From Streptomyces endocoffeicus (GTDB lineage Bacteria; Actinomycetota; Actinomycetes; Streptomycetales; Streptomycetaceae), in contig NZ_JAERRG010000026.1 in assembly GCF_016741935.1 (NCBI RefSeq), positions 1-64,000 of the forward strand: a stretch of 64,000 nucleotides of DNA. Reading direction: 5' to 3'. A program made the translations under genes and the position numbers. Each line of letters begins with the position of its first letter. Within the stretch, counting starts at the first letter, position 1. The notes under the pieces were generated by a model. That model had not been told where the DNA came from. It did no database searches and worked only from the letters and a program-made list of their open reading frames with translations. Below are positions 41,586 to 49,677 of the stretch, piece after piece.

Positions 41586-42566
41586 GTGGCACACGTCCTT
41601 GTCATCACTGACGAGGACGACCGGACGGCGAGCCGGGTTACTTCCGAGCTCGCCGTCCGCGGCGTCCCCGTAGCGCGCATCGACGCTACGGACTTTCCCA
41701 CCAAGCTGCATATGTCCGCCCGGATCGGCACCGGCGCTACGTGGACGGGCCAACTCGTCGACGCCGACACCGGCCGTGAGCTCGTCACCCTCTCCGCCGT
41801 GCGCAGCGTCTACTACCGTCGCCCGACGCAGTTCACCATGGACCAAGAGATGAACCGGGCCGAACGGGTCTTTGCCTACGGCGAGGCACGCCGCGGGTTC
41901 GGCGGAGTGCTGCAAGCCCTCGACGGCGCCCTGTGGGTCAACGACCCTGCTGCCGCAGCCCGCGCCGAGTACAAGCCCAACCAGCTCGCCGCAGCCGCAG
42001 CCGTCGGGCTCAACATCCCGCGTACGCTCATCACCAATGAGCCGGAACGCGCCTACGAGTGGGCAAAGGACCTCGGCCGCCCCATCATCTACAAGCCGCT
42101 GTCCGGCATCTGGCACGCCGACGAGGGCAAGGTGCGCATCATTTACACGAGCCCCGTCACCGACCTCGACGAGCTGCGCGCCCCCGCCCTCGAACGCACC
42201 GCCCACCTGTTTCAAGAGCAGGTCGACAAGGATCACGAGGCCCGCGCGATCATCGTCGGTGAACAAGTCTTCGCCGTAGCGATCGACGCCGCATCCGAGG
42301 CAGCCCGTACCGACTGGCGATCCGACTATGACTCGCTCACCTACCGCACCATCGACCTGCCCGGCGAGGTGGCGCAGCAGCTCGTCGCCCTGCACATGCG
42401 CCTCGGGCTGCGATTCGGCGCGGTCGACCTCATCCACGACACCGCAGGCCGCTGGGTCTTCCTGGAGACCAACCAGAGCGGCGAATGGGGATGGCTCGTT
42501 GCCAAGACGGGCATCGGCGTAGCCGACGCCCTCACCGACCTACTCATCAAGGGGTACGACACATGA
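41586..42566 (+). CDS. tgmB: ATP-grasp peptide maturase (locus 1)
   Basis: 326 residues from GTG 41586, 14 bases after the precursor stop. It follows the MvdD/TgmB-like ATP-grasp layout: N-terminal VLVITDEDDRTASRVTSELA, the VSAVYYRRPTxF-like SVRSVYYRRPTQF, AEYKPNQLAAAAAVGLNIPR, the ATP lid region IIYKPLSGIWHADEG, and the metal and ATP-binding end RFGAVDLIHDTAGRWVFLET followed by NQSGEWGW. It would use ATP to join side-chain carboxylates of Asp or Glu in the precursor to Ser, Thr or Lys. A near-identical C-terminal fragment lies at 38008-38116. Confidence 0.9.
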   Translation: MAHVLVITDEDDRTASRVTSELAVRGVPVARIDATDFPTKLHMSARIGTGATWTGQLVDADTGRELVTLSAVRSVYYRRPTQFTMDQEMNRAERVFAYGEARRGFGGVLQALDGALWVNDPAAAARAEYKPNQLAAAAAVGLNIPRTLITNEPERAYEWAKDLGRPIIYKPLSGIWHADEGKVRIIYTSPVTDLDELRAPALERTAHLFQEQVDKDHEARAIIVGEQVFAVAIDAASEAARTDWRSDYDSLTYRTIDLPGEVAQQLVALHMRLGLRFGAVDLIHDTAGRWVFLETNQSGEWGWLVAKTGIGVADALTDLLIKGYDT

Positions 42567-43717
42567 TGAGCACCGAGCCCGAACAGGCGTTCGCGGACAC
42601 GCTCACCGCATCGGGCAGACTCGGGCCCACATGGCGCGCCGCCTACGAGGCCGTACCACGGCACCAGTTCATTCCCGCCGTGGCATGGGTCGTCCCCGAC
42701 GGCCCCGAGCCGGGCTACCCCATCGATCGCGGCCAGGATCCCGACGGCTGGATGCGGGCCGTGTACTCCGACGCCTCGATCGTCACGCAACTCGACGACG
42801 GCGACAGCGACCTGACCACCGGGAAGGGAACACCGAGCAGCTCCGGCTCGGCCCCCGGAATCGTGTTCGCCGCCCTCGACACCCTCGACATCCGGGACCA
42901 TCATCGCGTCATGGAGATCGGCACCGGCACCGGCTGGACGGCAGCCCTTCTCTCGCAGCGCGTCGGCGCACACAACGTCGTGTCCATCGAGGTCGACGAG
43001 CAGGTCGCCGGACAGGCCGAGAAGAATCTCACGGCCGCCGGGCACACTCCGCACCTCATCGTCGGCGACGGCGCCGCCGGCTGCCCCCCACGTGCCCCCT
43101 ACGACCGTGTGCATGGCACGTGCGCGGTGGCCACCTTCCCGTACGCGTGGGTCGAGCAGACCCGTCCCGGCGGCGTCATCGTGGCCCCCTGGGCGCCTCT
43201 CTATGGTTCCGGACAACTCGCCCGCCTCGTCGTTGACACCAACGGACGCGCGAGCGGACGGTTCCCCGCCCTCGTCTCGTACATGATGCTGCGTTCCCAA
43301 CGCCGCACGGTGAGATGGAACCCGCACCACGCCGACGAGGCCCGCGAAACCACGACCCGAATCGACCCTCGGACTCTCGCCGAAGCCCCATACGCGGCAG
43401 ACTTGATGATCGGTGCGCTCGTGCCGGGCGTTGCTCGCATCCCGGCACCGAGCGACGACGGCTCGGGCCGGTTCTCCCTGCTGTTCGTCGAGGCCGAAAA
43501 GGACGATGCCGCTTGGGCCGCGGTCGACTACGTCCCGGGAGAGGCCGAATACCGGGTCACCTCGTTCGGACACCGCGACCTGTGGCAAGAGGTCTCCGAC
43601 GCCTTCCTGCGCTGGATCGCCTGCGGTCAGCCCGAACGCAGGCGATTCGGCCTCACGGTCACGCCGGAGGGACAACGCCTCTGGCTCGACGACCCATGCC
43701 AACCGGTCACCTCATGA
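42563..43717 (+). CDS. tgmC: PIMT-like O-methyltransferase of the RiPP locus (locus 1)
   Basis: 384 residues, ATG overlapping the ATP-grasp stop (ATGA). The protein-L-isoaspartate methyltransferase-like core is at about 50-230: VPRHQFIPAVAWV, the SAM motif VMEIGTGTGWTAALLSQ, then SIEVDEQVAGQAEKNL and YDRVHGTCAVATFPYAW. The C-terminal 150 residues are an extension not found in housekeeping PIMT. In known graspetides such as fuscimiditide, enzymes of this kind methylate an Asp of the cyclised peptide and so produce an aspartimide. Expected substrate: the product of the two genes just upstream. Confidence 0.88.
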   Translation: MMSTEPEQAFADTLTASGRLGPTWRAAYEAVPRHQFIPAVAWVVPDGPEPGYPIDRGQDPDGWMRAVYSDASIVTQLDDGDSDLTTGKGTPSSSGSAPGIVFAALDTLDIRDHHRVMEIGTGTGWTAALLSQRVGAHNVVSIEVDEQVAGQAEKNLTAAGHTPHLIVGDGAAGCPPRAPYDRVHGTCAVATFPYAWVEQTRPGGVIVAPWAPLYGSGQLARLVVDTNGRASGRFPALVSYMMLRSQRRTVRWNPHHADEARETTTRIDPRTLAEAPYAADLMIGALVPGVARIPAPSDDGSGRFSLLFVEAEKDDAAWAAVDYVPGEAEYRVTSFGHRDLWQEVSDAFLRWIACGQPERRRFGLTVTPEGQRLWLDDPCQPVTS

Positions 43718-44232
43718 CCGAGCCCACCTCTCACCAGCGTCCCGACCTCGCCGACGAACTGCTGCGCCGCGTGGCCGCCGACCAGCACGCCCGCGGCGTA
43801 CGCGAGAACGGGCCCGACGCCGAGTGCGATCACGACCTGATGCGTACCGTCGACGCGGACAACGTCGCCGCCCTACAGCGCATCATCGACGAGCACGGAT
43901 GGCCGGGGCACTCGCTCGTCGGCGAGCAGGCCGCCAACGCCGCATGGCTGATCGCCCAGCACGCCGAACTCGCCTTCCAACTGCGCGCCCTCGACCTGCT
44001 CGACGAGGCAGTCGCCCAAGGCGAGGCCACCCCTGTACAGCGGGCGTACCTCCTCGACCGCTGCCTCATGCGGCAGGGGAAACCGCAGCTCTACGGCACG
44101 CAGTACCACGACCCCGGCGGCGGGATGCGGCTATGGGAGGTCGCTGACCCCGAAAACCTCGACAGACGTCGCGGCGAGGTCGATCTCGGGCCGCACGCCG
44201 AGTACGACGCCGCAATCCGCTCACGCCAGTAA
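43714..44232 (+). CDS. DUF6624 protein, last gene of RiPP locus 1
   Basis: 172 residues, ATG overlapping the methyltransferase stop. The central motif GWPGHSLVGEQAANAAWLIA followed by QHAELAFQLRALDLL and then YLLDRCLMRQGKPQLYGTQY is that of DUF6624 proteins, helical proteins of unknown function in which the GTQ segment is conserved. Coupling to tgmC suggests a part in the pathway, or a passenger gene. The second locus has no equivalent; a broken MazG-like gene occupies that position there. Confidence 0.8.
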   Translation: MTEPTSHQRPDLADELLRRVAADQHARGVRENGPDAECDHDLMRTVDADNVAALQRIIDEHGWPGHSLVGEQAANAAWLIAQHAELAFQLRALDLLDEAVAQGEATPVQRAYLLDRCLMRQGKPQLYGTQYHDPGGGMRLWEVADPENLDRRRGEVDLGPHAEYDAAIRSRQ

Positions 44233-44247
44233 TCCGACCGCCAAAGC

Positions 44248-44279
44248 GCCCCAGCGACCGCGGGCACGGTCGCCGGGGC
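44248..44279 (+). terminator. hairpin terminator after RiPP locus 1
   Basis: GCCCC-A-GCGACCG pairs with CGGTCGC-C-GGGGC around a six-base loop, 16 bases after the DUF6624 stop. It closes the RiPP operon. The bases from 44280 to 44428 hold no recognised gene. Confidence 0.7.
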
Positions 44280-44428
44280 AGGCCACCGGCTACACCGTTG
44301 AGGAGAGCCGACGGCCAACGCGCCGCCCTATCGCCTGCCTGTGCACACCGCTGCCTAGGACCGACGGCCGAGGCCGGTTCCGTCCCACGACAGGTGTGAC
44401 CTTGCCGTACGCCTCTTACGCTGGCGCC

Positions 44429-45922
44429 ATGACCCCACGTGACCCCCAGGACGCCGACGCCGCCGTCGGCGCCGTTCCGCCCCTGCCGTCCACCGCCCCG
44501 CACGGGCCGGACGGCAGGCACGGCGCCGTGGATCCGGAGGACGGCGGCGGCACCGGCGACACCGTACTGGGGAGGCGCTACCGCGCCCTCACCCTCGGCA
44601 TCGTCACCGTCGTCTCCCTCATCGCCTTCGAGGCGAGCGCGGTCAACACGGCGATGCCGGTCGCGGCCCGCGCGCTGGACGGGGTCGAGCTCTACGCGTA
44701 CGCCTTCTCCGCCTACTTCACCGCGAGCCTGTTCGCGATGGCCCTGTCGGGGGAGTGGTGCGACCGCAAGGGGCCGCTGGCGCCGCTGTTCGCCGGGATC
44801 GCGGCCTTCGCCGCCGGGCTGCTGGTGGCCGGTTCCGCGCAGACGATGTGGATGTTCGTGGGCGGGCGCGCGGTGCAGGGCATAGGCGGCGGGCTGGTGA
44901 TCGTCGCGTTGTACGTGGTGGTGGGCCGCGCCTATCCGCAGCGGCTCCAGCCCGCCGTGCTGGCGTCCTTCTCCGCCGCCTGGGTGCTGCCCGTCATCGT
45001 CGGCCCGCTCGCCGCCGGGACCGTCACCGAACACGCGGGCTGGCGCTGGGTGTTCCTCGCCATTCCGGTGCTGGTGCTGCCGCCGCTCGCGGTGATGCTC
45101 CCCGCGCTGCGCGCCCTGCCCCCGAGCGAGCTCTCCGCGGGCATGAACCGCCGCCGCATCCTGCTGGCGCTCGCCGTCGCGGTGGGCGCCGGGCTGCTGC
45201 AGTACGCGGGCCAGGACCTCAACTGGCTCTCCCTCGTCCCGGCCGCCGCCGGGCTCGCCCTGATCGTCCCGTGCGTACTGCGGCTGCTGCCCAAGGGCAC
45301 CTTCCGCGCCGCCCGCGGACTGCCGTCGGTGATCCTGCTGCGCGGGGTGGCGGCGGGGTCCTTCCTGGGCGCGGAGAGCTTCGTTCCGCTGATGCTGGTG
45401 ACCCAGCGCGGCCTGTCCGCGACCGCCGCCGGGCTCTGCCTCACCGGCGGCGGCCTCACCTGGGCCCTGGGCTCGTACACCCAGAGCCGCCCCCGCCTGG
45501 AGCCGCACCGCGAACGGCTGATGGGCCTCGGCCTGCTCCTCATGGCCGTCTCCATCGCCATGGTGCTCCTGGCCCTCATCGACTCCGTCCCCGCCTGGAT
45601 CGTGGCCGTGGCCTGGGTGATCGGCGGCTACGGCATGGGGCTGGCCATCTCCAGCGGGAGCGTGCTGCTGCTGAAGCTCTCCCGCCCGGAGGACGCGGGC
45701 AGCAACTCCGCCTCCCTCCAGGTCTCCGACGCGCTCGGCAACATCACGCTGGTCGGCCTCAGCGGTGTCCTCTTCGTCACCTTCGGCGGTGGCGACATCG
45801 CGCCCAGCGGCACCGCGGCCACCCACCAGCCGGCCGCCTTCGGGGCGGTCTACGTGGCGATGACGGCGGTGGCGCTGGTGGGGGCCTGGGTGACGACGCG
45901 GTTGCGGCCCGAAATCCGTTAG
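44429..45922 (+). CDS. MFS transporter (DHA2-like, drug efflux type)
   Basis: 497 residues from ATG 44429. A hydrophilic Asp/Gly/Pro-rich N-terminus of about 50 residues precedes some 14 membrane segments. Motifs include FEASAVNTAMPVAARALDG, GEWCDRKGPLAPLFAGIAAF (motif A loop), GRAVQGIGGGLVIVALYVVV and WRWVFLAIPVLVLPPLAVML. Such proteins exchange protons for drugs or metabolites. It lies just outside island 1 and is probably part of the chromosomal backbone, but export of the island product cannot be excluded. Confidence 0.88.
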   Translation: MTPRDPQDADAAVGAVPPLPSTAPHGPDGRHGAVDPEDGGGTGDTVLGRRYRALTLGIVTVVSLIAFEASAVNTAMPVAARALDGVELYAYAFSAYFTASLFAMALSGEWCDRKGPLAPLFAGIAAFAAGLLVAGSAQTMWMFVGGRAVQGIGGGLVIVALYVVVGRAYPQRLQPAVLASFSAAWVLPVIVGPLAAGTVTEHAGWRWVFLAIPVLVLPPLAVMLPALRALPPSELSAGMNRRRILLALAVAVGAGLLQYAGQDLNWLSLVPAAAGLALIVPCVLRLLPKGTFRAARGLPSVILLRGVAAGSFLGAESFVPLMLVTQRGLSATAAGLCLTGGGLTWALGSYTQSRPRLEPHRERLMGLGLLLMAVSIAMVLLALIDSVPAWIVAVAWVIGGYGMGLAISSGSVLLLKLSRPEDAGSNSASLQVSDALGNITLVGLSGVLFVTFGGGDIAPSGTAATHQPAAFGAVYVAMTAVALVGAWVTTRLRPEIR

Positions 45923-45923
45923 C

Positions 45924-45943
45924 ACCGCGTGGTACCACGCGGT
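45924..45943. promoter_or_regulatory. 20-bp perfect palindrome, operator of the toxin-antitoxin pair
   Basis: ACCGCGTGGTACCACGCGGT is a perfect palindrome ending 11 bases before the antitoxin start, and GGTACCA is repeated next to it. The position fits autorepression by the antitoxin or the complex. Confidence 0.7.
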
Positions 45944-45954
45944 ACCATCTGCTC

Positions 45955-46152
45955 ATGGCAGCACTGAATCTACGCTTTACGGACGAGGAGCTCGACGCCC
46001 TGCGCAAGCGCGCGGAGGCGGAGGGCCGGAGCATGCAGTCATTCGCCCACGACGCGGTGATCGCTGCGATCAACGAGCACTCCCGGCTGTTCAACGAGGC
46101 CGCCGCCCATGTGTTGCGGGCGAGCGAAGAGCTCAACCGGAGGCTCGCCTGA
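45955..46152 (+). CDS. ribbon-helix-helix antitoxin of a Doc-type toxin
   Basis: 65 residues. The N-terminal ALNLRFTDEELDALRKRAEA is a ribbon-helix-helix DNA-binding motif and the C-terminal helix ANNEHSRLF is replaced here by AAINEHSRLFNEAAAHVLRA, which would bind the toxin. The stop and the next start share one base (TGATG), the normal coupling for antitoxin-toxin operons. A palindrome upstream is the likely operator. Confidence 0.85.
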   Translation: MAALNLRFTDEELDALRKRAEAEGRSMQSFAHDAVIAAINEHSRLFNEAAAHVLRASEELNRRLA

Positions 46153-46526
46153 TGCACTACCTCACCCTGCCCGAGCTGCTGAACCTCGCGGAGCGCCTCG
46201 GGGCCGACGAGGTGCGCGACTACGGGCTGCTGGAGTCCGCGCTCGCCCGTCCGCAGGCGAGCGTCTTCGGGCAGGACGCCTATCCGGACGTGTGGCAGAA
46301 GGCGGCGGCGCTGATGGAGTCGCTGGCCCGCAACCACGCCCTGGTGGACGGCAACAAGCGGCTCTCCTGGTACGCGACCTGGGTCTTCCTCCACATCAAC
46401 GGACACCCGCTGAACGCGGACTTCGACGTCGACGAGGCCGAGCGCTTCGTACTGGGCGTCTGCCAGGGCGAGCTGGACGTGCCGAAGATCGCGGAAGGGC
46501 TGACCCGGTTCACGAACGGAGTGTGA
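46152..46526 (+). CDS. Doc-type Fic-domain toxin
   Basis: 124 residues. The Doc-type active-site motif is NHALVDGNKRLSWYATWVF (H-x3-D-G-N-K-R), preceded by LLESALARPQASVFGQDAYP and MESLARNHALVDG. Doc toxins phosphorylate elongation factor Tu and stop translation until neutralised by the antitoxin. The motif is complete, so the toxin looks functional. Confidence 0.9.
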   Translation: MHYLTLPELLNLAERLGADEVRDYGLLESALARPQASVFGQDAYPDVWQKAAALMESLARNHALVDGNKRLSWYATWVFLHINGHPLNADFDVDEAERFVLGVCQGELDVPKIAEGLTRFTNGV

Positions 46527-46637
46527 GCCTGATCCCACCCTCGGGTGGGATCCCCGCGTACCCCCGAAGCGTGAGGACGGCACCGGTAGGCTGACGCGGT
46601 TCCCGATCGACCCCGCCGAGTCAGCCCGACGGAGACC

Positions 46638-48434
46638 GTGAGTACTACTGCCGCCTCCACCAGCCATCACCTCTCGCCCGCCTTCCCCGGCCGGGCGCCT
46701 TGGGGTACCGCTAGCAAGCTGCGCGCCTGGCAGCAGGGCGCGTTGGACAAGTACATCCAGGAGCAGCCGCGGGACTTCCTCGCGGTGGCGACCCCCGGCG
46801 CCGGTAAGACCACCTTCGCCCTCACCCTCGCCTCCTGGCTGCTGCACCACCACGTCATCCAGCAGGTGACGGTCGTCGCGCCGACCGAGCACCTCAAGAA
46901 GCAGTGGGCGGAGGCCGCGGCGCGGGTCGGCATCAAGCTGGACCCGGAGTACAGCGCGGGCCCGCTGAGCCGGGAGTACCACGGCATCGCCATCACCTAC
47001 GCGGGCGTCGGCGTCCGGCCCATGCTGCACCGCAACCGGATCGAGCAGCGCAAGACGCTGGTCATCCTCGACGAGATCCACCACGCCGGCGACTCCCGCT
47101 CCTGGGGCGAGGCGTGTCTGGAGGCGTTCGAGCCGGCCACCCGGCGGCTGGCGCTCACCGGCACCCCGTTCCGGTCCGACACCAACCCCATCCCCTTCGT
47201 CACCTACGAAGAGGGCAACGACGGCATCCGGCGCTCCTCCGCCGACTACACCTACGGCTACGGCAACGCGCTGGGGGACGGCGTCGTGCGCCCCGTCATC
47301 TTCCTCTCCTACAGCGGCAACATGCGCTGGCGCACCAAGGCGGGCGACGAGATCGAGGCGCGGCTCGGCGAGCCGATGACCAAGGACGCCGTCTCCCAGG
47401 CCTGGCGCACCGCGCTCGACCCGCGCGGCGACTGGATGCCGAATGTGCTGCGCGCCGCCGACCAGCGGCTGTCCGAGGTCCGCAAGGGCATCCCGGACGC
47501 GGGGGCGCTCGTCATCGCCTCCGACCAGGACTCGGCCCGCGCCTACGCCAAGCTGATCCGCGAGATCACCGGCACCAAGGCGACGCTGGTGCTCTCCGAC
47601 GAGGCGGCGGCGTCCCAGCGGATCGAGGACTTCAGCCACTCCGACGACCGCTGGATGGTCGCGGTCCGCATGGTGTCCGAAGGGGTGGACGTGCCCCGGC
47701 TGGCGGTCGGGGTGTACGCGACCACCATCTCCACCCCGCTCTTCTTCGCCCAGGCCGTCGGCCGCTTCGTACGGTCGCGGCGGCGCGGCGAGACCGCGTC
47801 CGTCTTCCTCCCCACCATCCCGAACCTGCTCGGCTTCGCCAACGAGATGGAGGTCGAGCGCGACCACGTCCTCGACAAGCCGAAGAAGGACGGCGAGGAG
47901 GAGAACCCGTACGCGGAGGAGGAGAAGCTCCTCGAGGAGGCCGAGAAGCAGCAGGACGAGGACACCGGCGACCAGGACCAACTGCCCTTCGAGGCACTGG
48001 AGTCGGACGCCGTCTTCGACCGGGTGCTGTACGACGGCGCCGAATTCGGCATGCAGGCGCACCCCGGCAGCGAGGAAGAGCAGGACTACCTGGGCATCCC
48101 GGGACTCCTCGAACCCGACCAGGTGCAGATGCTGCTCCAGAAGCGGCAGGCCAAGCAGATCGCGCACAGCCGCAAGAAGCCGGACACGGAGGCGGATCTG
48201 CTGGAGCTTCCGGCGGAGCGGCGGCCGGTGGTCACCCACAAGGAGCTGCTGGAACTGCGCAAGGAGCTCAACTCGCTGGTCGGCGCGTACGTCCACCAGA
48301 GCGGAAAGCCGCACGGCGTGATCCACACCGAACTGCGCCGGGTGTGCGGTGGCCCGCCGAGCGCGGAGGCGACGGCGGGGCAGATCCGCGAGCGGATCAA
48401 GAAGGTCCGGGAGTGGGCAACACGCATGCGCTGA
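46638..48434 (+). CDS. DEAD/DEAH-box helicase
   Basis: 598 residues from GTG 46638. Motif Q-like start LRAWQQGALDKYI, Walker A VATPGAGKTTFALTLASWLL, motif II VILDEIHHAGDSRSWGEA, motif III ALTGTPFRSDTN and the helicase C part MVSEGVDVPRLAVGVYATT with QAVGRFVRSRRRG are all present. After residue 400 there is a strongly acidic coiled segment (KKDGEEENPYAEEEKLLEEA) and a helical C-terminal tail. It is a superfamily-2 helicase related to those acting on DNA; its physiological role in Streptomyces is unknown. It has no obvious partner genes. Confidence 0.88.
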   Translation: MSTTAASTSHHLSPAFPGRAPWGTASKLRAWQQGALDKYIQEQPRDFLAVATPGAGKTTFALTLASWLLHHHVIQQVTVVAPTEHLKKQWAEAAARVGIKLDPEYSAGPLSREYHGIAITYAGVGVRPMLHRNRIEQRKTLVILDEIHHAGDSRSWGEACLEAFEPATRRLALTGTPFRSDTNPIPFVTYEEGNDGIRRSSADYTYGYGNALGDGVVRPVIFLSYSGNMRWRTKAGDEIEARLGEPMTKDAVSQAWRTALDPRGDWMPNVLRAADQRLSEVRKGIPDAGALVIASDQDSARAYAKLIREITGTKATLVLSDEAAASQRIEDFSHSDDRWMVAVRMVSEGVDVPRLAVGVYATTISTPLFFAQAVGRFVRSRRRGETASVFLPTIPNLLGFANEMEVERDHVLDKPKKDGEEENPYAEEEKLLEEAEKQQDEDTGDQDQLPFEALESDAVFDRVLYDGAEFGMQAHPGSEEEQDYLGIPGLLEPDQVQMLLQKRQAKQIAHSRKKPDTEADLLELPAERRPVVTHKELLELRKELNSLVGAYVHQSGKPHGVIHTELRRVCGGPPSAEATAGQIRERIKKVREWATRMR

Positions 48435-48890
48435 CGCGCGGACCTTTCCCCACCCCGACGCCTGACGCGATGCGGTTCCGGCGCGTGGTGGGGGCTTCGC
48501 CTCTGGTCTCCGGGGTCTGGGGCGGAGCCCCAGTTGCGGGAAGGGGCGGGGAGGGGAACGGCTCGCCGCAGGCGTTACGCCCTCCGCAACCCCCTTTCGA
48601 AAAATTTCATGAACTGGTCGCAGACCCCCCTTGTCAATCCGGGTAAACCCGGACGATTTGGGGTGCTCTCGCGCCGCACTCTTTGACAGCTCCGCTCGGA
48701 TTCTGGACAAACCCTTCCGCAAAGCGGACCAGCTCGCTAGCGTTCGGGCACGCACACGCCCCGTGGCAGCGCCGCCGCGGAGCGCAGCCGGTGCGTGACC
48801 ACCGCGACCGGCGGCCTCTTCGCGCGCCGTCGTCGGGACCGACGGGGCACCGCACGAAGAGCCGCCACTCATCACCGAGGAGGGGGCGTC
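48435..48890. other. 456-bp intergenic region before the IclR gene
   Basis: The left part contains GGGGTCTGGGGCGGAGCCCCAG, a piece of a dispersed Streptomyces repeat with terminator-like symmetry. The right part is less GC-rich and includes the perfect inverted repeat CCGGGTAAACCCGG at 48639-48652. No gene is recognised. Confidence 0.45.
48639..48652. promoter_or_regulatory. 14-bp inverted repeat CCGGGT-AA-ACCCGG
   Basis: A perfect 6-2-6 inverted repeat about 240 bases before the IclR gene. It could be an operator or part of a terminator; the factor is unknown. Confidence 0.3.
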
Positions 48891-49532
48891 GTGACCGCGG
48901 AGACCTCTCAGACGCTCGATCGGGGACTGCGCGTCCTCAAACTGCTCGCCGACACCGACCACGGGCTGACCGTGACCGAGCTGTCCAACAAGCTCGGCGT
49001 CAACCGCACCGTGGTCTACCGGCTGCTGGCCACCCTCGAGCAGCACTCCCTGGTCCGCCGGGACATCGGCGGGCGGGCGCGCGTCGGGCTCGGGGTGCTC
49101 CAGCTCGGCCGCCAGGTGCATCCGCTCGTACGGGAGGCGGCGCTGCCCGCGCTGCGCTCCCTCGCCGAGGACGTCGGCGCGACCGCCCACCTCACCCTGG
49201 TCGACGGCACCGAGGCACTCGCCGTCGCGGTCGTCGAGCCGACCTGGACCGACTACCACGTGGCCTACCGGGCCGGATTCCGGCATCCGCTCGACCGGGG
49301 CGCCGCCGGGCGCGCGATTCTCGCCGCCCGCGCCGGCCGCCCCGACGACCCCGGGTACGCCCTCACCCACGGCGAACTGGAGGCGGGCGCGAGCGGCGCG
49401 GCCGCCCCACTCATCGGGGTGACGGGGATAGAGGGCAGCGTCGGGGTCGTGATGCTCTGCGACTCGGTCCCGGAGCGCGTCGGCCCCCGGGTGGTCGACG
49501 CGGCCCGAGAGGTCTCGGACGCCTTGAGGTGA
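48891..49532 (+). CDS. IclR-family transcription regulator
   Basis: 213 residues from GTG 48891, with GAGGAGGGGG upstream. The winged helix is at residues about 8-70 (QTLDRGLRVLKLLADTDHGL, then ELSNKLGVNRTVVYRLLATL). The effector domain contains LPALRSLAEDVGATAHLTLV, FRHPLDRGAAGRAILAARAG and VGVVMLCDSVPE. It is shorter than the usual 240-260. IclR proteins often govern catabolic genes; aromatic degradation via the hpdA region 4 kb away is possible but unproven. Confidence 0.88.
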   Translation: MTAETSQTLDRGLRVLKLLADTDHGLTVTELSNKLGVNRTVVYRLLATLEQHSLVRRDIGGRARVGLGVLQLGRQVHPLVREAALPALRSLAEDVGATAHLTLVDGTEALAVAVVEPTWTDYHVAYRAGFRHPLDRGAAGRAILAARAGRPDDPGYALTHGELEAGASGAAAPLIGVTGIEGSVGVVMLCDSVPERVGPRVVDAAREVSDALR

Positions 49533-49555
49533 CCACGGGGCGGCGGGCACCTTGG

Positions 49556-49608
49556 GTTCGCCGCCCGCCGCCCGCCGCCCGCCGCCCGCCGCCCGCCGCC
49601 CGCCCCTG
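49556..49608 (+). repeat. 7-bp simple repeat (GCCGCCC)n
   Basis: About seven head-to-tail copies of the heptamer lie between the IclR gene and the S16 protease gene. Confidence 0.85.
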
Positions 49609-49677
49609 CCGTCCCCGGGCGGCGCCATGGGACGGGGCGGCGGCTCATACGGCTCAGCGGTCAACTAGATTCGCACC

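Noticed and set aside
48611..48628. DasR-like site before the IclR gene
   Set aside because: ACTGGTC and AGACC halves are present, but the spacing is one base too long and the outer bases do not match.
45777..49664. A 1295-codon open frame on the minus strand
   Set aside because: It lies antisense to the MFS, toxin-antitoxin, helicase and IclR genes, has low-complexity Arg/Gly/Asp composition and no recognisable domain. Such long antisense frames are normal in GC-rich DNA.
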